64,000 nt of DNA from an uncultured Bryobacteraceae bacterium (lineage in GTDB: Bacteria > Acidobacteriota > Terriglobia > Bryobacterales > Bryobacteraceae): NCBI GenBank assembly GCA_938027685.1, contig CALJAM010000024.1:62001-126000 (forward strand). Reading direction: 5' to 3'. Numbering within the stretch: position 1 is the stretch's first letter; each line of letters opens with the position of its first letter. The position numbers were made by a program, and so were the translations under genes. Positions 8,701 through 19,500 of the stretch are shown here, piece after piece. The notes beneath the pieces are model-generated. The model was not told where the DNA came from. It searched no databases and saw only the letters and a list, made by a program, of their open reading frames with translations.

Positions 8701-9447
8701 ATGCGGCGCATCCGAATCAAGCTGGCCTACGACGGAACGGACTATCACGGCTGGCAGATCCAGCCTTCGCTGCCTACCATTCAGGGAACACTTCAACAGG
8801 TGCTCAGCTGCATCGAGGGCAAACCTGTCCACGTGACAGGCGCGGGACGTACGGATGCCGGCGTGCACGCCCTGGCGCAGGTGGCTGCGTTCGATCTGGA
8901 AAACCGCATACCGACTGAGAACCTGCGGCGCGCGATGAACCGACTGCTGCCGCCGGCCATCCGGGTTCTTGAGGTCGAGGAGGCGCCGCGCGACTTTCAC
9001 CCCCGCCGCGACGCCCTCAGCAAGACGTACGAATACCGAATATGGCGGACCGAGATTTGCCCGCCTTTCGAGCGACTTTACGTGTACCACTTTCCTTACC
9101 CGCTCGACGAGGAACGCTTGATTGCCACCGCCCGGCTCTTCGAGGGCGAGCACGATTTCACCGCGTTCGCGGCGACGGACGAGAAAGACCGCCTCGGCGG
9201 CTCGAAAGTGCGGCGAATCTTCTCCTCCTATGCCTTTCGCGAGGGTGACCGGCTGATCTACCGCGTCACGGGCAACGGCTTTCTCAAGCACATGGTGCGC
9301 AACATCGTAGGCACGCTGCTGGAGGTTGGCAGGGGTCGGTTGGGCGAGGAAGACGTGCGCCAATTGCTCCGCTGCGGTCGCCCGGCTTCCGGCGGTCCCA
9401 CGGCTCCGCCTTCCGGCCTTTTTCTTGTAGAGGTCCGCTATCGTTGA
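8701..9447 (+). CDS. truA: tRNA pseudouridine(38-40) synthase
   Basis: TruA converts uridines 38-40 in tRNA anticodon stems to pseudouridine. The 248 residues from ATG 8701 start with the classic MRRIRIKLAYDGTDYHGWQI. The catalytic aspartate is in GAGRTDAGVHAL (~residues 47-58). RVTGNGFLKHMVRNIVGTLL is the conserved C-terminal motif. The start at 8701 is chosen over 8653 because the earlier one lies inside pyrE and adds no family residues. The gene overlaps the convergent MFS gene by 10 bases. Confidence 0.95.
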   Translation: MRRIRIKLAYDGTDYHGWQIQPSLPTIQGTLQQVLSCIEGKPVHVTGAGRTDAGVHALAQVAAFDLENRIPTENLRRAMNRLLPPAIRVLEVEEAPRDFHPRRDALSKTYEYRIWRTEICPPFERLYVYHFPYPLDEERLIATARLFEGEHDFTAFAATDEKDRLGGSKVRRIFSSYAFREGDRLIYRVTGNGFLKHMVRNIVGTLLEVGRGRLGEEDVRQLLRCGRPASGGPTAPPSGLFLVEVRYR

Positions 9448-10727
9448 GCAGCCCGCGGAATCTGCCCGGCGGCTTCCCTGAAATAGCGGTCCGGCAACAG
9501 CAAGTAGATCAGCAGGGCTGAGAACGGATGCATCAAGCCTGCCAGTAGGAAGACGGGTGCGTAGGAGAACCGACGGACGATCCATCCCGTCCCGAGCGCG
9601 GCCAGCGCGCCGCCTATTGCGCCTCCAGTCCCAGAAAACCCCGTCGCGGTTCCGATTTCGGGGCCCCGGAACAGGTCGATGGGCAAAGCCTGCAGGTTGG
9701 CCACCCAGAAAGCGTGGCCGAAAGTCACGAAGCAGGTCGCGGCGATCGCCATCCAGGCGCGCGGAACATAGGGGGCCAGGATGGCTACGGGCAGGAAGGC
9801 GGCGCCGAGGGCCATCACGAACTTGCGCGCCCTGCTCAACGGCCAGCCCCGCCGCATCAGGAAGCCCGACAGCCAACCACCCAGCGGGTAACCGATGTCG
9901 CCAACGATGTACGGCACCCAAGCGTAGCGTCCCACCATCGCCAAATCGAAACCGCGCTCGCGGCGCAGGTACTCGGGCAGCCAGAAGATCACGAAGTAAA
10001 TCACGGGATCGGTAAAGAAGCGGGTCAGAACCAGCGCATAACAACCGGGCTTGCGAATTACGTCGCGCCAGTTGACGCCCTCGCGCGCCGCCGCGGCCTC
10101 CTCCGGCGGCCGCAGCTCGTGTTTCATGCGCTCGTATTCCCCCGGATCCAGCCAGCGGTTGCGGTGCGGCGGCTGGTAAATGAGCAGCCATAACGCGAGC
10201 CAGATCAGTCCGAGCGCGCCGGTGAACAGGAAGGCGAAGCGCCATCCGAAGTGCAGGGTGAGGAAGGCCACCATGGGGCTTGCGACGGCCGAACCCAAAG
10301 AAGAGCCCGCGTTGAAAATGCCGACTCCCAATGCCCGCTGCGTGGGTGGGAACCACTCGCCGATCGCCTTAGCAGCCGCAGGCCAGTTGCCCGGTTCCGT
10401 CAAGCCGAGCGCAAAGCGGCTGGCGGCCAGCGACCACTTTCCGCGCGCCAGCGCGTGCGACATCTGAGCGAGCGACCAGCCCGTAATGAAGGTGGCGAAG
10501 CCCCGCCGTGTACCCAACCGGTCCACGATGTAGCCCGAGCCGGCGTACATGATGGCGTAGGCAACCATGAAAAGGCTGACCACGTGGGAGTAATCCCGTT
10601 CATCCATGGAAAACTCCCGACGGACTTCGACCGAGACCACGGCCAGAGCCAGCCGGTCGGCGTAGTTGATCATCGTCGCGGCGCAGAGCATGCCCGCGAT
10701 CACCCAGCGCAGTTTGGGAATCTTCAT
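9438..10727 (-). CDS. MFS transporter, ACS (anion:cation symporter)-like
   Basis: The protein has 429 residues and about 12 membrane helices. The opening MINYADRLALAVVSVEVRRE (residues ~19-38) resembles the NYxDR motif of the ACS family, which includes hexuronate and organic-anion transporters. VDRLGTRRGF matches the MFS loop 2-3 motif, and FWLPEYLRRERGF and GTGGAIGGALAALGTG follow in the C-terminal half. The substrate cannot be told from the sequence. It starts inside the stop of the upstream gene (4-base overlap at 10724-10727), so the two are translationally coupled. Confidence 0.85.
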   Translation of the reverse strand: MKIPKLRWVIAGMLCAATMINYADRLALAVVSVEVRREFSMDERDYSHVVSLFMVAYAIMYAGSGYIVDRLGTRRGFATFITGWSLAQMSHALARGKWSLAASRFALGLTEPGNWPAAAKAIGEWFPPTQRALGVGIFNAGSSLGSAVASPMVAFLTLHFGWRFAFLFTGALGLIWLALWLLIYQPPHRNRWLDPGEYERMKHELRPPEEAAAAREGVNWRDVIRKPGCYALVLTRFFTDPVIYFVIFWLPEYLRRERGFDLAMVGRYAWVPYIVGDIGYPLGGWLSGFLMRRGWPLSRARKFVMALGAAFLPVAILAPYVPRAWMAIAATCFVTFGHAFWVANLQALPIDLFRGPEIGTATGFSGTGGAIGGALAALGTGWIVRRFSYAPVFLLAGLMHPFSALLIYLLLPDRYFREAAGQIPRAAQR

Positions 10728-12463
10728 GGTTGCTCTCTGGGAAGAAAGCCGAAGGCGCCTATAGCGAGGCCGAGCGGCCTTTCACGATCCGCGACAAAAG
10801 GCGGGTCCGTGCGGAACTCGACCCGCACGGTCCCCGGCGCATCGTCCGGCAGCGTCCACCGGACGGTATGCCACCCCGAACCGCGCGGCAGTTCGGCGGA
10901 GCCGACCAGACGGCCGTTCAAGAACACGCGGGCGCGAATCGGCTCACCGAGCGGCGGAGGCCCCATGTTGACCACCAGCTCGAACGCGTTCGCCGCGGGT
11001 GGACGCCGAAGCCGCGCAGTTGCGTAGGGGCGGCACCAGCGGAAATGGCCGGTCAGCGAATACCATCCCTCACCGAATTGCCAGACGGGCGCGTGACGGC
11101 TCACTTGGATGTAAGAAACGTCCGGCTCCCCCGAGGGGCGGCTGAAGGCCGTGAGTTCGCGTAACACCGGGTCCCAGCTCAGCAGCACGGCGCCGCTGCC
11201 TTCGCGCAGGTTCTTCTCGAGATTGCTCGATTCGGCCGAGTAGAGCGCTACGTCGCCCCGGCGGGCAAAATATTTCAGCGCAGCTCCGAGGCCCCACATC
11301 TGCAAGGCGGCGGGTACGCCGTCGTAGATGTAAGCATCTGCACCCGGATTTTCCGCCACGATCTTTTCCAGCTTGGTCACGTACCGCCGGTTTTCGTCGG
11401 CCAGCGAGAGCGCCTCGCGCCGCTGCGCGCGCAAGGAGGCATGATTGAACGGCAACCAGAGAAGGTAGAAGGCTACGACCCACGCCGGGTGGAGCCGCGC
11501 CGCCGCGGTCGCTGCGACCATCGCCAGACCGACGGTTGGAACGTACAAGTAGGCGCTGAAGAGGCGGCCCGGCAGCACCAGCATGGGCGCCAGTAGCACA
11601 AGAAAGAAGCTGAGTCCGAAGTATGCTCTCTTGTCGCGCAGCAGAAAGGGAACTGCCGACAGGAACAGGCCTGCGTAGGGGAGCAGAAAGATCCGGGAGG
11701 CATAATATCGGACGCATTTCAGTATCTCGGGCGCGGAGAAACGCAGGGTATATTCCGACTCGCGCGTAGCGTTGACCAGAAGGGCCTGAGTGCCTAGGGC
11801 GAGGGAGAGAGCGAGGAACGGCAAGAGGCGTCTCCACCTTCTTGCTCCGAACCAGTACTCCCATGCGGCCAGGGCGGCGGGTAACATCACGGTCATTTCC
11901 TTGCTTTTTGTGGCGAGCCAAAAAAACAGGAACGCCAGGGGAAGCGCGGCGCGTCCGCTCCCGCTGTAGCTGAGCAGACAGAGCAGCGAGAACGTGGCCG
12001 CGAGGACGTCGAAAACGTACATGGGCTTCCACAGTGCGTCGAAGAGCGCCATGTGGAAAGCGAAGAACAGCGTTCCTGCGCCTGCAGCCCACGCCGTCAC
12101 CCGCAATCGGCGGCGCAACAAGCGCCAGAGCAGCCAGACGTTGAACAGGTGAAGGAGGTGGATGGCAAGCACGTACCAAGGGTGATTCAGGCCGACTCCC
12201 CGCCCCAGTAAGTTGAAGAAGAGATGTCCCGCCGGACGGAAATTCTGCGGGTAATATTTGGGCAGTAGGAAGCCCCGCAGCCAATCGGCTGTCGTGAGAT
12301 AACGCGTCCACTGAACGTTATCGAGCTCGTCGCCGTGGAAAAAGCCCTGGTATGCCCCCCGGTTGACGATCAGGAAAAGCAGGGCGAAGGCGAGGAAGGC
12401 TGCGCCGGCAGCAAGGCGACGCGCAGCCGGCTTCCTGATCCGTTGCGGCGCAGCTTCTCGCAT
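10724..12463 (-). CDS. polytopic membrane protein, putative GT-C type glycosyltransferase
   Basis: The protein has 579 residues. Many hydrophobic segments lie between ~20 and 350, followed by a soluble C-terminal part of about 200 residues. The first outside loop carries FFHGDELDNVQW, an acidic pair placed like the DE/DD motif of lipid-linked sugar-dependent GT-C enzymes. HPWYVLAIHLLHLFNVWLLW resembles helices of such enzymes. The C-terminal part has beta-rich segments (ARVFLNGRLVGSAELPRGSG) that may bind sugar. The enzyme assignment is inference from architecture only; donor and acceptor are unknown. It is coupled to the MFS gene by a 4-base overlap. Confidence 0.55.
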   Translation of the reverse strand: MREAAPQRIRKPAARRLAAGAAFLAFALLFLIVNRGAYQGFFHGDELDNVQWTRYLTTADWLRGFLLPKYYPQNFRPAGHLFFNLLGRGVGLNHPWYVLAIHLLHLFNVWLLWRLLRRRLRVTAWAAGAGTLFFAFHMALFDALWKPMYVFDVLAATFSLLCLLSYSGSGRAALPLAFLFFWLATKSKEMTVMLPAALAAWEYWFGARRWRRLLPFLALSLALGTQALLVNATRESEYTLRFSAPEILKCVRYYASRIFLLPYAGLFLSAVPFLLRDKRAYFGLSFFLVLLAPMLVLPGRLFSAYLYVPTVGLAMVAATAAARLHPAWVVAFYLLWLPFNHASLRAQRREALSLADENRRYVTKLEKIVAENPGADAYIYDGVPAALQMWGLGAALKYFARRGDVALYSAESSNLEKNLREGSGAVLLSWDPVLRELTAFSRPSGEPDVSYIQVSRHAPVWQFGEGWYSLTGHFRWCRPYATARLRRPPAANAFELVVNMGPPPLGEPIRARVFLNGRLVGSAELPRGSGWHTVRWTLPDDAPGTVRVEFRTDPPFVADRERPLGLAIGAFGFLPREQP

Positions 12464-12486
12464 TGCAGCGAGCGGCGAGCCCGGGC

Positions 12487-12774
12487 TCAGGCTTCCGGCC
12501 GGCCCTTGCCCCGCCGGTACTGTTCGCGGCAGGCCTCGGAACAGAAATGCAGGATCTTGCCTCCCTCGCTAAGCTTGTAGGAGGTAGCCGTCGAAATGTA
12601 GACGCCGCAAACCGGGTCTTGCCGAAGCTCTCCGCCCATTTGCGTCGAGCGTGGGCCCGGCGCTCCGCCCGCCAGCAGCCAGCGCGCCGCGATCCGGACG
12701 ATGGGCCCCAGGACGGACCTGAGCAGGGTAATCAACAGGACGGCCAGAAGGAGGTAAAGTATGACGCGCACCAT
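12487..12774 (-). CDS. small membrane-anchored YHS/TRASH-like protein
   Basis: The protein has 95 residues. One N-terminal membrane helix (VILYLLLAVLLITLL) is followed by a short linker and a cysteine-containing module. DPVCGVYI and FCSEACREQY are typical of the YHS/TRASH metal-binding fold. Similar small PP0621-like proteins occur widely in Gram-negative bacteria without a defined role. Metal binding is inferred from the cysteines. It lies between the GT-C-like gene and the TPR gene on the same strand, with 33-base gaps. Confidence 0.72.
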   Translation of the reverse strand: MVRVILYLLLAVLLITLLRSVLGPIVRIAARWLLAGGAPGPRSTQMGGELRQDPVCGVYISTATSYKLSEGGKILHFCSEACREQYRRGKGRPEA

Positions 12775-12807
12775 TTCTTTCGCCCGCCTTCCGGCCGCCT
12801 GCGTCAG

Positions 12808-13962
12808 CTACTTCTTCTTCGTGGGTCGCTTCTTTTTCTGCTCGGCTTCGGGATTGGTGTACTCGGTCTGCACACCGGCGTCGATGGTGGCGATCATGCC
12901 CTTGGCGGCTTCGGCGAAGGGACCGTCGGGTTTAAGTTGCAGGTACTTCTCGAAGGCCTCGCGCGCGCCGGGAGGAGCGATCACCTTGCCCTCGGGGGTG
13001 AACTGTGCTTTCGCCATCAGCGATACGCCGTACTGATAGTGCGCGTCGGCGTAGTTGGGGTCGGCTTCGATCGCCTTCTTGAAGGCTTCGCCGGCGGGTT
13101 CGTTCTGGCCTGAGTTCACTAGCAGTGCACCGAGGTTATAGTAGTAACGCCCGGCGTTGGCCGGATCGAGCTGTGCGGCCTTGGTCAGCTCCGCCTGCGC
13201 CTCATCGAATTTCTTGGCTCGGGCCAAGGCGAGCGCGTAGTTATTGTGGTAAGCAGCCTCGTCCGGCTTGATCTCGAGAGCCTTCTGGTAGCATTCCAAG
13301 CCCTTGGCCAAGGCCGCTTCCTGCTCGGCACCGGTCTTGGTGCCCGCTAGTCCGATGTAAGCGTCGGCCAGGTGCGCCCAGACCACATGCTGCTTAGGAT
13401 CTATTTCGCTGGCCTTGGTGAAGGACTCGACGGCCTGGTCGAACTGCTTGGCCTGCAGCGCCTGCATGCCCGCGTTGAAGGCGTCGTTAAGCGCCTTATT
13501 GCGGGCCAACTGCGCTGCACGTTCCTTCGCGGCTCTTTCCAAAGCAGCCCGTTGCTCGGGCGTCATCTCCCGCAACTGTTCCTGCGTGAGCTGCCCGGAC
13601 TCGGCCGCGCGCTCCAAGGCTTCGCGGCGCTGCTTGATGCGTTGCAGGTCGAAATTGATCTCCGTGGGATCGCCCAGCCGCGTGCGCACGTTTTCCACGC
13701 GGTCCACTTCCTTGCCGTCTACCTCCACGATCACGCGGTAAGTGCCGAGGGGTAGACCGGCGTGGAAGTACTCACCCTTCTTGTTGGTCTTGACGCGGTA
13801 GTTGCCCTTGATGTCGAGCCGTTCAATGCGGATGAGAGCGCCTTGCAGGGGCTTGCCGTCTTCGCCCTTGACCTGGCCCGCAATGGATGATGTCTGCGCC
13901 AGGCTGACGCCGGCCAGCAGCAGGGAGGCGGCGCCGAGCCAGGCCAACTTTCGCCCTGTCAT
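12808..13962 (-). CDS. exported TPR protein with carboxypeptidase-regulatory-like domain
   Basis: The protein has 384 residues. A signal peptide (MTGRKLAWLGAASLLLAGVS) starts at ATG 13962, which has a CGGAGG ribosome site; an upstream in-frame start at 14034 is not needed. Residues ~25-105 form a CarboxypepD_reg-like beta domain (SIAGQVKGEDGKPLQGALIR). A charged helical stretch with LTQEQLREMTPEQRAAL follows. Residues ~170-360 hold several TPR repeats (for example AYHNNYALALARAKKFDEAQ). The C-terminus is lysine-rich. Proteins of this layout are common in Acidobacteriota; the partner is unknown. Confidence 0.85.
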   Translation of the reverse strand: MTGRKLAWLGAASLLLAGVSLAQTSSIAGQVKGEDGKPLQGALIRIERLDIKGNYRVKTNKKGEYFHAGLPLGTYRVIVEVDGKEVDRVENVRTRLGDPTEINFDLQRIKQRREALERAAESGQLTQEQLREMTPEQRAALERAAKERAAQLARNKALNDAFNAGMQALQAKQFDQAVESFTKASEIDPKQHVVWAHLADAYIGLAGTKTGAEQEAALAKGLECYQKALEIKPDEAAYHNNYALALARAKKFDEAQAELTKAAQLDPANAGRYYYNLGALLVNSGQNEPAGEAFKKAIEADPNYADAHYQYGVSLMAKAQFTPEGKVIAPPGAREAFEKYLQLKPDGPFAEAAKGMIATIDAGVQTEYTNPEAEQKKKRPTKKK

Positions 13963-14131
13963 AGCAAACCTCCGATTTAGCAACCGATCAGTCCTAATCC
14001 AGCATACTACACGATCTACCGGACCGATGACCATCCGGCGGCTGGACGTGGAAGCCGTGTTCCCGCTGCAGCCAGATTCCTGTGCATCAGCGCTCCGTTC
14101 TCGCCGGGCGACTCGGCGATATGGCGTGAGA

Positions 14132-16519
14132 TCACGGGTTGGAAAGGCCGACTATCGCGACCGTGCGGCTGAGACTGCCCGCCGTGATACGGAACTCGTT
14201 ACGCCCGGCTTGCGGACTGAGGCGAACGCTTACGGCCCAGGCGCCGGGAATCTCCGCGTCAATCGAGCTGACTTCGGTCACCTCGCCCTCGCCCCGCACC
14301 ACGGTGACCTCGGGACGAATCTCCCGCACTGGCACGCCGGTGGAATCAGTGACGCGGAAGTAAATGGCGCGACGCAGGGAAGCGCCCGCGCGACCATCGG
14401 TGCGCGCGTTGAGGATGCTGAGGTGGGCGGGATCTCGCGTCGGTGCGGCGTACCAGTACGGTACGCGGATTTCGACCGGCGAGCGCGTGCCGGCAATTCG
14501 GAGGAAGCCTTGGTACTCGCCCGGCTGGAGCGCGACAGCGTTCCAGGTTACGCCAATCTCCGCGGTGGATCCGGGGCCCAACGCGATGGAGTTCACCTCG
14601 AGCACCGGTACCGGTTGCTCGCCCGCCGGCACGGGCACGATGGTCAGTACGTCGGGCTCTGCGGCGAGATTGGTGATCCTCAGCCGGCGCATGTGCTCGG
14701 TGGTTCCGGTATCGCTGCCGAAGCTCAACGACGTCGGGTAAGCGGTAACCGTGCTTTCCAAGGCGCGCCCCACGTGCAATCGTCCCGCGCCCACACGCTG
14801 GACGCCGGCGGGCTGATCGTCGCCGGCCGGAAATGGCTCGGCGGTGTTGATCAGCAACGACCGGTATTGCTCGACGCTGAGACCCGGCCGCGCGGCCTTC
14901 AGCACGGCCGCAGCTCCGGCCACCAAAGGCGATGCAAAGCTGGTGCCCGATTCGATGGTGTAGCCGGATTCGTCGTACATTTCGCCCGACGCATACCAGG
15001 CCTGCGTGGCCGTATACACGTTCGTTCCCACCGCTACGAGGTCCGGCTTTATGGCTTCGTCCGGATTGGGACCGCGGCTCGAGAAGCTCGCCAGCCGATT
15101 TCCGTCCGACGGCAGCGCAGCCGGACGGAAGTGCACGGTAGCGCTGAGGCCGGGATTTTCCTTCAGCCGCGCTTTGATGGCCAGACCGTCGGCATTGCTC
15201 ACCATCACTCCCGGCAGCGTTGCCGAACCGACGCTCATTATGGCCACGGGACGATCATCCGTATAGACGACGGCGGCCAACGCCCCGGCCTGCTGGGCGT
15301 TCTTCAGCTTGTCTTCGAAGTAACAGACGCCGCGAAAGATGAGCGCGATGCGTCCCTTGAGGCTGGCCTGCGGCAAGGGATCGCACGCAAGCCCCGTTCC
15401 GTCGTACTCGGCGACGTCGGCCAGAGGCGCCGTCACGGGCTCCTCCGGCTTGGGACCGTTGCCCGGCGTCGCGAAGTACAGACCTCCGCCTTCCAGCACG
15501 ACCGCGGTGCCGAAAACACGGTCGTTGGTGGAAGCTCCCACGCCGATGGCCGAAGGCGCGGTCGCGTAAGAACTGATCGTGAAGGGATCCGGGCCGTTGT
15601 TGCCCGCCGCCGCGACGACCAGCACGCCGGCGGCCGCGGCACGTTCGACTGCGCGCACCGAGATCGAATCGGCGGGCCGCGGAGCCAACGGGGTCCCCAC
15701 GCTCAGGTTGAGGACGTCCATGCCGTCGGCGACGGCGTCGTCAATGGCTTTTAGGATCACGTCGGTACGTGTAGTTTCGCTGGTAGCCGTAAAAACCTTG
15801 TAGTTGCCCAGCCATGCTTTCGGTGCTACGCCCACGATTTCCGCCAGGGGCCCCCGGTTGCGCACGCCCGCGGCCGCCATGGCCACAGCCGTTCCGTGCC
15901 CCATCTCGTCGCGCGGGCTGCCGTTCGAGTTGCCCAGCAGCGCTTCGTAGGTCCGGGCCACGATGATCTTGTTGTTGGTGTACTTGCGGTCTTCATCCCG
16001 CGCAACCAGGGGATAACCCTCCGGAATTGAGAGTGATGGCTCCTGGAAGGCGGGATGCTCCGCGTCGACGCCGGTGTCGATGATGCCGATCTTCACTCCC
16101 GCGCCGGCTCCGGCCTCGCCCCCGATTCTCTCCCAAGCCTGGGGCACGGCGGAAAGAGCCAGAGCGCGGTCGAGCAGGAGCCGGACTTCATAGACGGGGT
16201 GGATGCGGAGGATGCCGGGAATGGCCGCCAGCTCAGCCGCGTCCCGGCCGGGGGCTCGGGCCACCAGCGCGTTCGCCACCGTGTCCAGGGAAGCCAGGAC
16301 CTCGATGTTGCGCTCGGCCAGCGCAGCCCTGACCAGCTGCTGCTCCGCCTGCACCCGCGCCCGCCGCTCGGCCAGCGCAGCCCGCCGCTCCTTCACTGCC
16401 GGAACCCCCACCGCTGCGGGCTCGCCTGCCAGCTCGAGGATCCACAGGTCGGGTACCACCTGCCCCCTGCCGAGCGCCATCCCCAGTAAGAGCGCAAAAA
16501 GCGCGGTCGCCCTTCTCAT
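14132..16519 (-). CDS. secreted subtilisin-like serine protease with PA domain
   Basis: The protein has 795 residues with signal peptide MRRATALFALLLGMALGRGQ. A propeptide-like region (~25-115) precedes the S8 catalytic domain. Catalytic residues are D148 in IIDTGVDAEHP, H208 in MGHGTAVAM and the serine in SGTSFASPLVAGAAA. A PA domain is inserted between His and Ser (region around LIFRGVCYFEDKLKNAQQAG). The C-terminal ~200 residues are beta-rich, possibly Fn3- or Ig-like. Unlike its neighbour at 16599-19838 it lacks the TIGR03437 domain. The two genes lie in tandem with a 79-base gap and look like an old duplication. Confidence 0.9.
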   Translation of the reverse strand: MRRATALFALLLGMALGRGQVVPDLWILELAGEPAAVGVPAVKERRAALAERRARVQAEQQLVRAALAERNIEVLASLDTVANALVARAPGRDAAELAAIPGILRIHPVYEVRLLLDRALALSAVPQAWERIGGEAGAGAGVKIGIIDTGVDAEHPAFQEPSLSIPEGYPLVARDEDRKYTNNKIIVARTYEALLGNSNGSPRDEMGHGTAVAMAAAGVRNRGPLAEIVGVAPKAWLGNYKVFTATSETTRTDVILKAIDDAVADGMDVLNLSVGTPLAPRPADSISVRAVERAAAAGVLVVAAAGNNGPDPFTISSYATAPSAIGVGASTNDRVFGTAVVLEGGGLYFATPGNGPKPEEPVTAPLADVAEYDGTGLACDPLPQASLKGRIALIFRGVCYFEDKLKNAQQAGALAAVVYTDDRPVAIMSVGSATLPGVMVSNADGLAIKARLKENPGLSATVHFRPAALPSDGNRLASFSSRGPNPDEAIKPDLVAVGTNVYTATQAWYASGEMYDESGYTIESGTSFASPLVAGAAAVLKAARPGLSVEQYRSLLINTAEPFPAGDDQPAGVQRVGAGRLHVGRALESTVTAYPTSLSFGSDTGTTEHMRRLRITNLAAEPDVLTIVPVPAGEQPVPVLEVNSIALGPGSTAEIGVTWNAVALQPGEYQGFLRIAGTRSPVEIRVPYWYAAPTRDPAHLSILNARTDGRAGASLRRAIYFRVTDSTGVPVREIRPEVTVVRGEGEVTEVSSIDAEIPGAWAVSVRLSPQAGRNEFRITAGSLSRTVAIVGLSNP

Positions 16520-16598
16520 CAGCTTTCGCTCCGCATTTCGTTCTCGACGGATTTTGCCGGGCTTGTCATTGCTGCTCGCCTCGCCCGTGTTTGCCTTC

Positions 16599-19500
16599 TT
16601 ATTGTATGGGCAGTAACGCCGCTTTCGAAGTTACGCCGCCGATCGTTATGGTCACCTCTCGCAGGCCCGTGGGCGCGTCCTCGGGAACCACGACATCGAG
16701 CTGATACAGAGCAACCACGCCGGGCGTCAACCCGTGGAAAAGTACCCTGGCCTCCTTCCCCCCGATGGTCACTTTCGGTTTAACCCGCGTCCACGACAGG
16801 GGTTGCGCTGACGCAGGTTCACCCGTAACCGGCGTTGGGTCCACCGGGCCCAAGCCGTTCGCGTAAAGATGCACTACCTCGCCCCTGCGCGCGGGATTGC
16901 GGCTGGTGATGAGTCGGTAATCGGGGTGATCCTGCGCGGCAATCAGTCTGCGCCCGGGAGCCTCCTGGTACTCGAAGAAAGCGGGCGAATAATCGGCCAG
17001 CGGAAGCGTGTAGACCGCGCTCGAAATGTTGCCGATGCTGACCTTGATAAGAACGGAGTTCAACCCTTGAAGTTCCCACGGCACCTGCACGTTCACCTGC
17101 TCCGGGCTGACGAAGTGCAGCCTTCCGGGCAAGCTAAGTTTTTGTTGCGGGGCATCAAAACTTACGCTGACGCCGGCAAGGGAAAGGGGCAGATAAGGCG
17201 TCGAAAATACGCGAGTGGTGTCCGCCAACCCGCGCCCGAAAATGGCAATATAAGAGCCGGGCGCGACCGGCTCCCCACGGGCAAAACTGGCCGCATTCAC
17301 AACCCCGTCGGTTAGGATTGTCGGCCGCAGACGGGCCCAGCCGTCGAACGGAACCGAAAGTCCGCCCGCTTCCGCCACGAACTGCTGTTCGCCGAGCAAA
17401 GGACCCAGCACAACGCGTGCCGCGGCGATGCCGTAAATGTCTGTCGCGGTGTCCGCGGCCTCCACGTAACCGCCGCCAACCGTGGCGCGGAAGCGCACGG
17501 AAACGTTCGCCACGGGCGCCCCGTAGCGATCCGTCACCTTGAGGGCGATCAGCCGTCCGGGCAAGTACGAGTTGACCACACCCTCGAAATCATGGCCGAG
17601 CAGAGGGTAGGCGTTGTACGGCAAGTTATCGCTGACGATGTAGAGATAGGGCACGCGCAGCATGCGCGCCGCGCCTTCGATCCGGATCTCGCCCTCATAA
17701 GCGCCCGGCGGCGGGAGGTTTCCTTCCAGTCGGACGGACACCTGGGCCTCTGCGCCGGGATCCAGCGTCACGGCGGTCGCTGTGAGGACGGGCTGCGGTT
17801 GCGCACCTCGCTGCCGCGGGATGACTGAAAGTCGCAACGAGCGGCGGGCGGCGCCAATGTTCTTCAAAGTCAACGTGCGCGAGCTGCCTCGCCAGGCCGC
17901 CCCAAGTACGCCGAAGGATAGCGTCGCAGGCTCCGCCGTGACCTCGGTTTCGAGTGCGGCGGAGACGTCCAGCTTCCCGGCCCCCATCGCGTTCACGGAC
18001 GCCGCTTGCTCGTCATCCCTGACGTCCGGGTCGGCGGTGTTCACCAGCGCAGACTTGATCTGCGCGGCAGAAAGATCGGGCTTGTGCTGCTTGACCAGCG
18101 CCGCTGCGCCTGCGGCCAAACCAACCGCAAAGCTGGTCCCGTCCACCGCGGTATAACCCGTGGGATCCCACATCTCGCTGTTGGGGTCGTAGGATTGCGT
18201 GGCCGTCAGCAGGTCCGTGCCTACGGCCACCAGTTCGGGCTTGATTGCGTTTTCGCCCAGCGAGGGCCCCCGCGAGCTGAAGAGGGCGATCTCCTTGGCA
18301 GGCGCCTCCCAAGCCGCCAGCGTGGGATCGAGCGTTACCTGCACGTCCGGTCTGCCCGCAAGGAAACTCTTCAGGAGTTTGCCCACGCTGTTCGAGATCA
18401 TGGCTGCCGGGATGGCGGTGCCGGCCAGACCCGCCGGGCTGAAAATGTTCTGCTGTCCCTCGAGCTGGTAGATGACGACGCCCACGGCCCCCGCCCTCTC
18501 GGCGTTGAGAACCTTCGTAGCGAAGGAACAGACGCCGCGCTGGATCAAGGCGATTGCGCCCACCAGCGATCCGGCGGGGAGACCGCGGCAGGCGAGCCCG
18601 TCGTCACCCAAAGCCGCGACGTCGCGCAGGGGAGCTGTCAGCGGCTGCTGCGGCCGCGGGCCGTCGCCGAAGCGGGCGGGGATCTTGCGCAGCTCCGTCG
18701 GGGCCTCGGCACCTTCGACCCGCACGGTGGAGAACCACACGTGGGCATTGGTGACGGCGCCTACGGTGAGCGCGGAGGGAGCCGTTCCCGGCGAGTTGAC
18801 GCTGCCGAGAGCGGGATACTTGAGCGCCAGATCCCCGTCGTTGCCCGCGCTGGTGAGTACCAGCATTCCCGCCTTGACCGCATTTTCGACCGCCCAGGCA
18901 CGCACGTCGCAGGGCTCGCCCGGCGAAGCCGCGCAGGTCGCGCCGGTGTCGAGCGGGCCGTACAGCGCCGGCGTGCCCAGCGAGAGAGTGACGATGTCCA
19001 TCCCGTCGCGCAGGGCATCTTCGAGGGCTGCGACCAGGACGTCGCCAAAAGTGTTGTCGTTCACGCCGGGCGAACCAAAGACCTTATAGTTGCCGAGAAA
19101 TGCCTTGGGCGCCACACCCGAGATCGTGGCCGAGGGAGTCTGGACCTCGCGGCCCGCCGCGATCACGGCCACCGCGGTACCGTGGCCGACCCGATCGCGC
19201 GGCGTCAGATCGTCCGGACGGGAATCTTCGGCAGGGTTCGGAGGCGTACCCGCGGCCAGCATCTCCACGTAGCTGCGAGCTACGATGACTTTGTTGCTGG
19301 TCCAGGGGCAGTCGCGCGGCACGCATTTCGGATAACCGGGCGGCGGGGCCAACGTGTCGTCGCGCAGCGCGGGGTGCTCGTGGTCAATGCCGGAATCGAT
19401 CACGCCGATTTTCACGCCCGTGCCCGCGTTGGCGATTCCGCCCACACGATTCCAGGCTGAGCGAACGTTGCTTAGATCGAGGGCGCGATCCAGATTTAGG

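Noticed and set aside
8671-10356. 561-codon minus-strand frame across truA and the MFS gene
   Set aside because: It overlaps two clear genes; the translation is arginine-rich and without family resemblance.
13802-15754. 650-codon plus-strand frame opposite the first subtilase and the TPR gene
   Set aside because: It is a shadow of the protease frame; no signal, domain or ribosome site was found.
18006-19460. 484-codon plus-strand frame opposite the second subtilase
   Set aside because: Antisense shadow of a gene with complete catalytic motifs.
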